A stretch of DNA of 64,000 bases, taken from NCBI GenBank assembly GCA_021464245.1, contig JADCRB010000011.1:1184131-1248130 (forward strand). Direction: 5' to 3'. The notes under the pieces are model-generated. The model was not told where the DNA came from, did not search any database, and was given only the letters and a program-made list of their open reading frames with translations. The DNA is from Carallia brachiata (Eukaryota > Streptophyta > Magnoliopsida > Malpighiales > Rhizophoraceae). This document shows, one piece after another, positions 28,794-40,450 of this stretch (positions are counted from its first letter, which is position 1; each line of letters starts with the position of its first letter). The translations under genes were made by a program, and so were the position numbers.

Positions 28794-29030
28794 CTTATGC
28801 AACTAATAAACGCAAATCATGATCAATTGCACTCTTATTATAGGGAATAGATTGCCTTTAACTCTCTAAAAGGTGTTGAAAATGGTTTTTACATTAAAAT
28901 TAAAGGTTTTTGTAAGCATTTATCCTTCAGTTATGTTCAATTTAGGTTAAATAAGCCATCAAAGTGGAAGAAAATCACTTATTTATAAGAAATAAAGTGA
29001 TTTGACTCCTTTATTCATGCCACAAGTGGT
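28794..29030 (+). repeat. Variant Y-type monomer (Y', 237 bp)
   Basis: This monomer has the Y signature AAACGCAAATCATGATC and TTGCCTTTAACTCTC. However, TATAGGGAATAG replaces the usual TAGAGGGAATTG, and CATTTATCCTTCA resembles an X monomer in the second half. The same Y' form lies near 19920 and 24390, each time just before an ordinary Y monomer. It is an X/Y chimera by appearance, consistent with recombination or conversion between subtypes. Confidence 0.75.
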
Positions 29031-29267
29031 CTTATGCAACATATGAACGCAAATCATGATCAATTGCACTCTTATTAGAGGGAATTGATTGCCTTTAACT
29101 CTCTAAAAGGTGTTGAAAATGGTTTTTACATTGAAATTAAAGGTATTTGTAAGCATTTAACCTTCATTTATGTTGAATTTGGGTGAAATAAGCCATCAAA
29201 GTGGACGAAAATCACTTATTTACAGGAAATAAAGTGATTTGACCCCTTTATTCATGCCACAAATGGG
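29031..29267 (+). repeat. Reference Y-type monomer (237 bp)
   Basis: Its diagnostic stretches are AATCATGATCAATTGCACTC, GAGGGAATTGATTGCC, AACTCTCTAAAAGGTGTTG, GTAAGCATTTAACC and AAGTGGACG. Y monomers are the sparse markers used here to measure the higher-order repeats. In the forward frame starting at ATG three bases into the monomer, this copy has one internal stop (TAG of TATTAG) before the conserved TGA that follows the hairpin's ATAAAG. Confidence 0.82.
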
Positions 29268-29504
29268 CTTATGCAACTAATAAATGCAAATCGTGATCGA
29301 TTGCACACTTATTAGAGTGAATTAAGCGCATTTAACTCCCCAAAATGTCTTAAAAATGCTTTTGACATTGAAATTAATGGTTTTTGTAAGCATTTATACT
29401 TCATTTAAGTTAAATTTGGGTTAAATAAGCCGTTAAAATGAAAGAAAATCACTTATTTGCAAGAAATAAAGTGATTTGACCCCTTTGTTCATGCCACAAA
29501 TAGT
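29268..29504 (+). repeat. Reference Z-type monomer (237 bp)
   Basis: Its diagnostic stretches are AATCGTGATCGATTGC and CCCCAAAATGTCTTAAAAATG; the second half matches W (CATTTAAGTTAAATTTGGG, GCCGTTAAAATGAAAG). The AATCG-TGAT-CGATT core is a short perfect inverted repeat with an ATCGAT site. In W, X and Y the same place reads AATCATGATCAATT. Z closes the X-Y-Z cassette and is followed by W monomers. Confidence 0.82.
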
Positions 29505-29738
29505 CTTATGCAACTAATAAATGCAAATCATGATCAATTACACATTTATTATAGTGAATTAAACGCATTTAACTCTCCAAATGTTGGAAATGGTTTTTAT
29601 ATAGAAATTAAAGGTTTTTGTAAGCATTTATCCTTCATTTATGTTCAATTTAGGTTAAATAAGCCATCAAAGTTGAAGAAAATCACTTATTTACAAGAAA
29701 TAAAGTGATTTGACTCCTTTATTCATGCCACAAATGGT
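29505..29738 (+). repeat. X-type monomer with an uninterrupted 66-codon frame
   Basis: This is a 234-base X monomer. Compared with the copy at 28557 it has lost three bases near 29580 (CCAAATGTTGG instead of CCAAAATGTGTTGG), which keeps the frame. TTATTATAGTG in place of the usual TTATTAGAGTG removes a TAG stop, so ATG at 29508 reads to TGA at 29708. I regard this as a chance open frame in satellite DNA: no other monomer nearby shares it, there is no distinct upstream sequence, and the protein matches no family I know. Confidence 0.7.
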
Positions 29739-29812
29739 CTTATGCAACTAATAAACGCAAATCATGATCAATTGCACTCTTATTATAGGGAATAGATTGC
29801 CTTTAACTCTCT

Positions 29813-29813
29813 N
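29813..29813. other. Assembly gap (N) with monomer phase break
   Basis: The left side ends in TTTAACTCTCT (about base 75 of a Y' monomer). The right side starts with TTGAAATTAATGG (about base 98 of a W monomer). The higher-order pattern also changes here, from the 19-mer unit to the lengthened-monomer block. Confidence 0.9.
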
Positions 29814-32800
29814 TTGAAATTAATGGTTTTTGTAAGAATTTATACTTCATTTAAGTTAAATTTGGGTTAAATAAGCCGTTAAAATGAAAGAAAACAACTT
29901 ATTTGCAAGAAATAAAGTGATTTGACCCCTTTGTTCATGCCACAAATAGTCTTATGCAACTAATAAAGCAAATCATGATCAATTACACACTTATTAGAGT
30001 GAATTAAGCGCATTTAACCCCCCAAAGGTTTTAAAAATGCTTTTTACATTGAAATTAATGGTTTTTGTAAGCATTTATACTTCATTTAAGTTAAGTTTGG
30101 GTTAAATAAGCCGTTAAAATATAAGAAAATCACTTATTTGCAATAAATAAAGTGATTTGACCAAGAAATAAAGTGATTTGACCCCTTTGTTCATGCCACA
30201 AACAGTCTTATGCAACTAATAAATGCAAATCATGATCAATTACACACTTATTAGAGTGAATGAAGCGGATTTAACTCCCCAAAAGGTGTTAAAAATGCTT
30301 TTAACATTGAAATTAATGGTTTTTGTAAGAATTTATACTTCATTTAAGTTAAATTTGGGTTAAATAAGCCGTTAAAATGAAAGAAAACAACTTATTTGCA
30401 AGAAATAAAGTGATTTGACCCCTTTGTTCCTGCCACAAATAGTCTTATGCAACTAATAAAGCAAATCATGATCAATTACACACTTATTAGAGTGAATTAA
30501 GCGCATTTAACTCCCCCAAAGGTTTTAAAAATGCTTTTTACATTGAAATTAATGGTTTTTGTAAGCATTTATACTTCATTTAAGTTAAATTTGGGTTGAA
30601 TAAGCCGTTAAAATGTAAGAAAATCACTTATTTGCAATAATAAAGTGATTTGACCAAGAAATAAAGTGATTTGACCCCTTTGTTCATGCCACAAACAGTC
30701 TTATGCAACTAATAAATGCAAATCATGATCAATTACACACTTATTAGAGTGAATGAAGCGGATTTAACTCCCCAAAAGGTGTTAAAAATGCTTTTAACAT
30801 TGAAATTAATGGTTTTTGTAAGCATTTATACTTCATTTAAGTTAAATTTGGGTTAAATAAGCCGTTAAAATGAAAGAAAATCACTTAATTGCAAGAAATA
30901 AAGTGATTTGACCCCTTTGTTCACGCCACAAATAGTCTTATACAACTAATAAATGCAAATCATGATCAATTACCCACTTATTAGAGTGAATTAAACGCAT
31001 TTAACTCCTCAAAAGGTGTTAAAAATGCTTTTCACATTGAAATTAATGGTTTTTGTAAGCATTTATACTCCATTTAAGTTAAATTTGGGTTAAATAACCG
31101 AAAGAAAATGTAAAAAATCACTTATTTGTAAGAAATAAAGTGATTTGACCCCTTTGTTCAGGCCACAAATGGTCTTATGCAACTAATACATGCAAATCAT
31201 GATCAATTACACTCTTATTAGAATGAATTAAGCGCATTTAACTCTCCAAAAGGTGTTAAAAATGCTTTTTACAATAAAATTAATGGTTTTTGTAAGCATT
31301 TATACTTCATTTAAGTTAAATTTGGGTTAAATAACCCGTTAAAATGAAAGAAAATCACTTATTTGCAAGAAATAAAGTGATTTGACCCCTTTCTTCATGC
31401 CACAAATAGTCTTATGCAACTAATAAAGCAAATCATGATGAATTACACACTTATTAGAGTGAATTAAGCGCATTTAACTCCCCCAAAGGTTTTAAAAATG
31501 CTTTTTACATTGAAATTAATGGTTTTTGTAAGCATTTATACTTCATTTAAGTTAAATTTGGGTTAAATAAGCCGTTAAAATGTAAGAAAATCACTTATTT
31601 GCAATAAATAAAGTGATTTGACAAAGAAATAAAGTGATTTGACCCCTTTGTTCACGCCACAAACAGTCTTATGCAACTAATAAATGCAAATCATGATCAA
31701 TTACACACTTATTAGAGTGAATGAAGCGGATTTAACTCCCCAAAAGGTGTTAAAAATGCTTTTAACATTGAAATTAATGGTTTTTGTAAGAATTTATACT
31801 TCATTTAAGTTAAATTTGGGTTAAATAAGCCGTTAAAATGAAAGAAAATAACTTATTTGCAAGAAATAAAGTGATTTGACCCCTTTGTTCATGCCACAAA
31901 TAGTCTTATGCAACTAATAAAGCAAATCATGATGAATTACACACTTATTAGAGTGAATTAAGCGCATTTAACTCCCCCAAAGGTTTTAAAAATGCTTTTT
32001 ACATTGAAATTAATGGTTTTTGTAAGCATTTATACTTCATTTAAGTTAAATTTGGGTTAAATAAGCGTTAAAATGTAAGAAAATCACTTATTTGCAATAA
32101 ATAAAGTGATTTGACAAAGAAATAAAGTGATTTGACCCCTTTGTTCACGCCACAAACAGTCTTATGCAACTAATAAATGCAAATCATGATCAATTACACA
32201 CTTATTAGAGTGAATGAAGCGGATTTAACTCCCCAAAAGGTGTTAAAAATGCTTTTAACATTGAAATTAATGGCTTTTGTAAGCATTTATACTTCATTTA
32301 AGTTAAATTTGGGTTAAATAAGCCGTTAAAATGAAAGAAAATCACTTATTTGCAAGAAATAAAGTGATTTGACCCCTTTGTTCGTGCCACAAATAGTCTT
32401 ATGCAACTAATAAAAGCAAATCATGATCAATTACACACTTATTAGAGTGAATTAAACGCATTTAACTACCCAAAAGGTGTGAAAAATGCTTTTTACATTG
32501 AAATTAATGGTTTTTGTAAGCATTTATGCTTCATTTAAGTTAAATTTGGGTTAAATAAGCCGTTAAAATGAAAGAAAATCACTTATTTGCAAGAAATAAA
32601 GTGATTTGACCCCTTTGTTCACGCCACAAATAGTCTTATGCAATTAATAAATGCAAATCATGATTAATTACACATTTATTAGAGTGAATTAAGCGGATTT
32701 AACTCCCCAAAAGGTGTTAAAAATGTTTTTAACATTGAAATTAATGGTTTTTGTAGGCATTTATACTTCATTTATGTTAAATTTGGGTTAAATAAGCCAT

Positions 32801-34100
32801 CAAAGTGGAAGAAAATCACTTATTTACAAGAAATAAAGTGATTTGACCCCTTTATTCATGCCACAAATAGTCTTATGCAACTAATAAAAGCAAATCATGA
32901 TCAATTACACACTTATTAGAGTGAATTAAGCGCATTTAACTCCCCAAAAGGTGTTAAAAATGCTTTTAACATTGAAATTAATGGTTTTTGTAAGAATTTA
33001 TACTTCATTTAAGTTAAATTTGGGTTAAATAAGCCGTTAAAATGAAAGAAAACAACTTATTTGCAAGAAATAAAGTGATTTGACCCCTTTGTTCATGCCA
33101 CAAATAGTCTTATGCAACTAATAAAGCAAATCATGATCAATTACACACTTATTAGAGTGAATTAAGCGCATTTAACTCCCCCCAAAGGTTTTAAAAATGC
33201 TTTTTACATTGAAATTAATGGTTTTTGTAAGCATTTATACTTCATTTAAGTTAAATTTGGGTTAAATAAGCCGTTAAAATGTAAGAAAATCACTTATTTG
33301 CAATAAATAAAGTGATTTGACCAAGAAATAAAGTGATTTGACCCCTTTGTTCATGCCACAAACAGTCTTATGCAACTAATAAATGCAAATCATGATCAAT
33401 TACACACTTATTAGAGTGAATGAAGCGGATTTAACTCCCCAAAAGGTGTTAAAAATGCTTTTAACATTGAAATTAATGGTTTTTGTAAGCATTTATACTT
33501 CATTTAAGTTAAATTTGGGTTAAATAAGCCGTTAAAATGAAAGAAAATCACTTAATTGCAAGAAATAAAGTGATTTGACCCCTTTGTTCACGCCACAAAT
33601 AGTCTTATGCAACTAATAAATGCAAATCATGATCAATTACCCACTTATTAGAGTGAATTAAACGCATTTAACTCCTCAAAATGTGTTAAAATGCTTTTCA
33701 CATTGAAATTAATGGTTTTTGTAAGCATTTATACTCCATTTAAGTTAAATTTGGGTTAAATAACCCGTTAAAATGTAAGAAAATCACTTATTTGTAAGAA
33801 ATAAAGTGATTTGACCCCTTTGTTCAGGCCACAAATGGTCTTATGCAACTAATACATGCAAATCATGATCAATTACACTCTTATTAGAATGAATTAAGCG
33901 CATTTAACTCCCCAAAAGGTGTTAAAAATGCTTTTTAAATAAAATTAATGGTTTTTGTAAGCATTTATACTTCATTTAAGTTAAATTTGGGTTAAATAAC
34001 CCGTTAAAATGAAAGAAAATCACTTATTTGCAAGAAATAAAGTGATTTGACCCCTTTGTTCAAGCCACAAATAGTCTTATGCAACTAATAGATGCAAATC
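29814..34100 (+). repeat. Satellite segment 4a: block with lengthened 256 bp monomers
   Basis: This block is mostly W-type monomers. Some are stretched to about 256 bases because the right hairpin arm region is doubled, as in TTTGACCAAGAAATAAAGTG. The lengthened copies lie at about 30162, 30653, 31622, 32112 and 33321, and the next monomer usually carries GAATGAAGCGGATTT. A stretch marked by TTCAGGCCACAAATGG recurs at 31161 and 33827, 2666 bases apart (about 11 monomers). The lengthened copies at 30653 and 33321 keep the same spacing. X-Y-Z cassettes are absent until about 34.1 kb. Confidence 0.8.
29951..30206 (+). repeat. Lengthened monomer with duplicated hairpin arm (256 bp)
   Basis: The monomer runs from CTTATGC at 29951 to the next one at 30207. 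Its extra 20-21 bases are a direct copy of CAAGAAATAAAGTGATTTGA, placed after a first copy that itself reads CAATAAATAAAG. The result is one left arm with two alternative right arms. The same form occurs at 30444-30699 and around 31.6, 32.1 and 33.3 kb, so the duplication arose once and was amplified with its neighbours. Confidence 0.85.
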
Positions 34101-37100
34101 ATGATCAATTACACACTTATTAGAGTGAATTAAGCGCATTTAACTCTGCAAAATGTGTTGGAAATGGTTTTTACATAGAAATTAAAGGTTTTGTAAGCAT
34201 TATCCTTCATTTTGTTCAATTTAGGTTAAATAAGTCATCAAAGTGGAAGAAAATCACCTATTTACAAGAAATAAAGTGATTTGACCCTTTTATTTATGCT
34301 AGAAATGGTCTTATGTAACTAATAAACGCAAATCACGATCAATTGCACTCTTATTAGAGGCAATTGATTGCCTTTAACTCTCTAAAAGGTGTTGAAAATG
34401 GTTTTTACATTGAAATTAAAGGTATTTGTAAGCATTTAACCTTCATTTATGTTCAATTTGGGTTAAATAAGCCATCAAAGTGGACGAAAATCACTTATTT
34501 ACAGAAAATAAAGTGATTTGACCCCTTTATTGATGCCACAAATGGTCTTATGCAACTAATAAATGCAAGTCGTGATCGATTGCACACTTATTAGAGCGAA
34601 TTAAGCGCATTTAACTCCTCAAAATGTCTTAAAAATGCTTTTCACATTGAAATTAATGGTTTTTGTAAGCATTTATACTTCATTTAAGTTAAATTTGGGT
34701 AAAATAAGCCGTTAAAATGAAAGAAAATCACTTAATTTCAAGAAATAAAGTGATTTGACCCCTTGTTCACGCCACAAATAGTCTTATGCAACTAATAAGC
34801 AAATAATGATCAATTACCCACATTAGAGTGAATTAAACGCATTTAACTCCTCAAAAGGTGTTAAAATGCTTTTTACACATTAAATTAATGGTTTTTGTAA
34901 GCATTTATACTTCATTTAAGTTAAATTTGGGTTAAATAAGCCGTTAAAATGAAAGAAATCACTTATTGCAAGAAATAAAGTGATTTGACCCCTTTGTTCA
35001 TGCCACAAATAGTCTTATGCAACTAATAAATGCAAATCATGATCAATTACACACTTATTAGAGTGAATTAAGCGCATTTAACTCTCCAAAATGTGTTGGA
35101 AATGGTTTTTACATAGAAATTAAAGGTTTTTGTAAGCATTTATCCTTCATTTATGTCCAATTTAGGTTAAATAAGCCATCAAAGTGGAAGAAAATCACTT
35201 ATTTACAAGAAATAAAGTGATTTGACCCTTTTATTCATGCCATAAATGGTCTTATACAACTAATAAACGCAAATCATGATCAATTGCACTCTTATTAGAG
35301 GGAATTGATTGCCTTTAACTCTCTAAAAGGTGTTGAAAATGGTTTTTACATTGAAATTAAAGGTATTTGTAAGCATTTAACCTTCATTTATGTTCAATTT
35401 GGGTTAAATAAGCCATCAAAGTGGACGAAAATCACTTCTTACGGAAATAAAGTGATTTGACCCCTTTTTTTATTTGCCACAAATGGTCTTATGCAACTAA
35501 TAAATGCAAATCGTGATCGATTGCACACTTATTAGAGCGAATTAATGCGCATTTAACTCCTCAAAATGTCTTAAAAATGCTTTTCACATTGAAATTAATG
35601 GTTTTTTGTAACATTTATACTTCATTTAAGTTAAATTTGGGTTAAATAAGCCGTTAAAATGAAAGAAAATCACTTATTTGCAAGAAATAAAGTGATTTGA
35701 CCCCTTTGTTCACGCCACAAATAGTCTTATGCAACTAATAAATGCAAATCATGATAAATTACACACTTATTAGAGTGAATTAAACGCATTTAACTCCCCC
35801 AAAGATGTTAAAAATGCTTTTTACATTGAAATTAATGGTTTTTGTAAGAATTTATACTTCATTTAAGTTAAATTTGGGTTAAATAAGCCGTTAAAATGAA
35901 AGAAAATCAATTATTTGCAAGAAATAAAGTGATTTGCCCCCTTTGTTCATGCCACAAATAGTCTTATGCAACTAATAAATGCAAATCATGATCAATTACA
36001 CACTTATTAGAGTGAATTAAACGCATTTAACTCCCCCAAAGATGTTAAAAATGCTTTTTACATTAAAATTAATGGTTTTTGTAAGCATTTATACTTCATT
36101 TAAGTTAAATTTGGGTTAAATAAGCCGTTAAAATGAAAGAAAATCACTTATGTAAGAAATAAAGTGATTTGACCCCTTTGTTCACGCCACAAATAGTCTT
36201 ATGCAACTAACAAATGCAAATCATGATCATCACCCAATTATTAGAGTGAATTAAACGCATTTAACTCTCCAAAATGTGTTGGAAATGGTTTTTACATAGA
36301 AATTAAAGGTTTTTGTAAGTATTTATCCTTCGTTTATGTTCAATTTAGGTTAAGTAAGCCATCAAAGTGAAAGAAAATCACTTATTTACAAGAAATAAAG
36401 TGATTTGACTCCTTTATTCATGCCACAAATGGTCTTATGCAACTGATAAACGCAAATCATGATCAATTGCACTCTTATTAGGGAATTGATTGCCTTTAAC
36501 TCTCTAAAAGGTGTTGAAAATGGTTTTTAATTGAAATTAAGGTATGTGTAAGCATTTAACCTTCATTTATGTTCAATTTGGGTTAAATAAGCCATCAAAG
36601 TGGACGAAAATCACTTATTTACAGGAAATAAAGTGATTTGACCCCTTTATTCATGCCACAAATGGTCTTATGCAACTAATAAATGCAAATCGTGATCGAT
36701 TGCACACTTATTAGAGTGAATTAAGCGCATTTAACTCCCCAAAATGTCTTAAAAATGCTTTTGACATTGAAATTCATGGTTTTTGTAAACATTTATACTT
36801 CATTTAAGTTAAATTTGGGTAAAATAAGCCGTTAAAATGAAAGAAAATCACTTAATTGCAAGAAATAAAGTGATTTGACCCCTTTGTTCACGCCACAAAT
36901 AGTCTTATGCAACTAACAAATGCAAATCATGATCAATTACCCAATTATTAGAGTGAATTAAACGCATTTAACTCCTCAAAAGGTGTTAAAAATGCTTTTC
37001 ACATTGAAGTGAATGGTTTTTGTAAGCATTTATACTTCATTTAAGTTAAATTTGGGTTAAATAACCCGTTAAAATGTAAGAAAATCACTTATTTGTAAGA

Positions 37101-40100
37101 AATAACGTGATTTAACCCCTTTGTCCATGCCACAAATTGTCTTATGCAACTAATAAATGCAAATCGTGATCGATTGCACACTTATTAGAGTGAATTAAGC
37201 GCATTTAACTCCCCAAAAGGTGTTAAAAATGCTTTTTACATTAAAATTAATGGTTTTTGTAAGCATTTATACTTCATTTAAGTTAAATTTGGGTTAAATA
37301 AGCCGTTAAAATGAAAGAAAATCACTTAATTGTAAAAAAAGTGATTTGACCCCTTTGTTCACGCCACAAATAGTCTTATGCAACTAATAAATGCAAATCA
37401 TGATCAATTACCCACTTATTAGAGTGAATTAAACGCATTTAACTCCTAAAAAGGTGTTAAAAATGCTTTTCACATTGAAATTAATGGTTTTTGTAAGCAT
37501 TTATATTTCATTTAAGTTAAATTTGGGTTAAATAACCGTTAAAATGTAAGAAAATCACTTATTTGTAAAAATAAAGTGATTTGACCCTTTGTTCATGCCA
37601 CAAATGGTCTTATGCAACTAATACATGCAAATCATGATCAATTACACACTTATTAGAATGAATTAAGCGCATTTAACTCCCCAAAAGGTGTTAAAAATGC
37701 TTTTTAAAATAAAATTAATGGTTTTTGTAAGCATTTATACTTCATTTAAGTTAAATTTGGGTTAAATAACCCGTTAAAATGTAAGAAAATCACTTATTTG
37801 TAAGAAATAAAGTGATTTGACCCCTTTGTTCACGCCACAAATAGTCTTATGCAACTAATAAATGCAAATCATGATCAATTACACACTTATTAGAGTGAAT
37901 TAAGCGCATTTAACTCTGCAAAATGTGTTGGAAATGGTTTTTACATAGAAATTAAAGGTTTTTGTAAGCATTTATCCTTCATTTATGTTCAATTTAGGTT
38001 AAATAAGTCATCAAAGTGGAAGAAAATCACCTATTTACAAGAAATAAAGTGATTTGACCCTTTTAATTATGCTAGAAATGGTCTTATGCAACTAATAAAC
38101 GCAAATCACGATCAATTGCACTCTTATTAGAGGCAATTGATTGCCTTTAACTCTCTAAAAGGTGTTGAAAATGGTTTTTACATTGAAATTAAAGGTATTT
38201 GTAAGCATTTAACCTTCATTTATGTTCAATTTGGGTTAAATAAGCCATCAAAGTGGACGAAAATCACTTATTTACAGAAAATAAAGTGATTTGACCCCTT
38301 TATTGATGCCACAAATGGTCTTATGCAACTAATAAATGCAAGTCGTGATCGATTGCACACTTATTAGAGCGAATTAAGCGCATTTAACTCCTCAAAATGT
38401 CTTAAAAATGCTTTTCACATTGAAATTAATGGTTTTTGTAAGCATTTATACTTCATTTAAGTTAAATTTGGGTAAAATAAGCCGTTAAAATGAAAGAAAA
38501 TCACTTAATTTCAAGAAATAAAGTGATTTGACCCCTTTGTTCACGCCACAAATAGTCTTATGCAACTAATAAATGCAAATAATGATCAATTACCCACATA
38601 TTAGAGTGAATTAAACGCATTTAACTCCTCAAAAGGTGTTTAAAATGCTTTTTACATTAAAATTAATGGTTTTTGTAAGCATTTATACTTCATTTAAGTT
38701 AAATTTGGGTTAAATAAGCCGTTAAAATGAAAGAAAATCACTTATTTGCAAGAAATAAAGTGATTTGACCCCTTTGTTCATGCCACAAATAGTCTTATGC
38801 AACTAATAAATGCAAATCATGATCAATTACACACTTATTAGAGTGAATTAAGCGCATTTAACTCTCCAAAATGTGTTGGAAATGGTTTTTAATAGAAATT
38901 AAAGGTTTTTGTAAGCATTATCCTTCATTTATGTCCAATTTAGGTTAAATAAGCCATCAAAGTGGAAGAAAATCACTTATTTACAAGAAATAAAGTGATT
39001 TGACCCTTTTATTCATGCCAGAAATGGTCTTATACAACTAATAAACGCAAATCATGATCAATTGCACTCTTATTAGAGGGAATTGATTGCCTTTAACTCT
39101 CTAAAAGGTGTTGAAAATGGTTTTTACATTGAAATTAAAGGTATTTGTAAGCATTTAACCTTCATTTATGTTCAATTTGGGTTAAATAAGCCATCAAAGT
39201 GGACGAAAATCACTTATTTACAGGAAATAAAGTGATTTGACCCCTTTATTTATGCCACAAATGGTCTTATGCAACTAATAAATGCAAATCGTAATCGATT
39301 GCACACTTATTAGAGCGAATTAAGCGCATTTAACTCCTCAAAATGTCTTAAAAATGCTTTTGACATTGAAATTAATGGTTTTTGTAAACATTTATACTTC
39401 ATTTAAGTTAAATTTGGGTTAAATAAGCCGTTAAAATGAAAGAAAATCACTTATTTGCAAGAAATAAAGTGATTTGACCCCTTTGTTCACGCCACAAATA
39501 GTCTTATGCAACTAATAAATGCAAATCATGATAAATTACACACTTATTAGAGTGAATTAAACGCATTTAACTCCCCCAAAGATGTTAAAAATGCTTTTTA
39601 CATTGAAATTAATGGTTTTTGTAAGAATTTATACTTCATTTAAGTTAAATTTGGGTTAAATAAGCCTTTAAAATGAAAGAAAATCACTTATTTGCAAGAA
39701 ATAAAGTGATTTGCCCCCTTTGTTCACGCCACAAATAGTCTTATGCAACTAATAAATGCAAATCATGATCAATTACACACTTATTAGAGTGAATTAAACG
39801 CATTTAACTCCCCCAAAGATGTTAAAAATGCTTTTTACATTGAAATTAATGGTTTTTTGTAAGAATTATACTTCATTTAAGTTCAATTTGGGTTAAATAA
39901 GCCGTTAAAATGAAAGAAAATCACTTATTTGCAAGAAATAAAGTGATTTGCCCCCTTTGTTCACGCCACAAATAGTCTTATGCAACTAATAAATGCAAAT
40001 CATGATCAATTACACACTTATTAAAGTGAATTAAACGCATTTAACTCTCCAAAATGTGTTGGAAATGGTTTTTACATAGAAATTAAAGGTTTTTGTAAGT

Positions 40101-40213
40101 ATTTATCCTTCGTTTATGTTCAATTTAGGTTAAGTAAGCCATCAAAGTAAAAGAAAATCACTTATTTACAAGAAATAAAGTGATTTGACTCCTTTATTCA
40201 TGCCACAAATGGT

Positions 40214-40450
40214 CTTATGCAACTGATAAACGCAAATCATGATCAATTGCACTCTTATTATAGGGAATTGATTGCCTTTAACTCTCTAAAAGGTGTTGAA
40301 AATGGTTTTTACATTGAAATTAAAGGTATGTGTAAGCATTTAACCTTCATTTATGTTCAATTTGGGTTAAATAAGCCATCAAAGTGGACGAAAATCACTT
40401 ATTTACAGGAAATAAAGTGATTTGACCCCTTTATTCATGCCACAAATGGT
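40214..40450 (+). repeat. Y-type monomer with an uninterrupted 67-codon frame
   Basis: In this 237-base Y monomer a single G to T difference (TATTAT instead of TATTAG) removes the usual in-frame stop. The frame from ATG at 40217 then runs to the conserved TGA at 40420. Neighbouring Y monomers retain the stop or have frameshifts. The product has a plausible amino-acid mix, including Trp and Cys, but no motif or family I recognise. I treat it as satellite DNA, not a gene. Confidence 0.75.

Larger units (their letters stand above)
13663..29812 (+). repeat. Satellite segment 3, two adjoining HOR types
   Basis: This uninterrupted stretch contains about 68 monomers. Up to about 19.2 kb it follows a 10-monomer period of about 2.35 kb. 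From about 19.6 kb it follows a 19-monomer period of about 4.46 kb. Many Y monomers in it carry CCACCAAAGTGG and the one-base-shorter CATTATGTTCAATTT. There is no gene, no RNA gene and no insertion. Confidence 0.9.
19650..29812 (+). repeat. 19-monomer higher-order repeat, period ~4.46 kb, two copies plus a partial third
   Basis: Y-type markers at about 19920, 20160, 21790, 22510 and 23455 repeat at about 24390, 24630, 26250, 26960 and 27910. The first two recur again at about 28860 and 29100. The best single proof is a monomer lacking 12 bases between CATTTAAG and TTAAATAAGCC, at 21187 and 25631 (4444 apart). Both copies also carry CTTATTTGGAAGAAATAAAG and AGTCTTGTGCAACT. The boundaries given are approximate because the start of a tandem repeat is arbitrary. 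The last copy is cut by the N at 29813. Confidence 0.87.

Noticed and set aside
29508..29708. 66-codon open frame
   Set aside because: Same frame of an X-type monomer, opened by a G to T change in TATTAG and kept by a 3-base loss. Not shared by the near copy at 28557. No promoter or distinct flanking sequence.
30130..30180. Transposon insertion or target-site duplication
   Set aside because: The extra bases are a direct copy of the adjacent monomer sequence, so slippage or unequal exchange explains them without a mobile element.
40217..40420. 67-codon open frame
   Set aside because: Same frame of a Y-type monomer with the TAG stop lost by one substitution. Nearby Y monomers retain stops or have frameshifts, so no conserved protein is evident.
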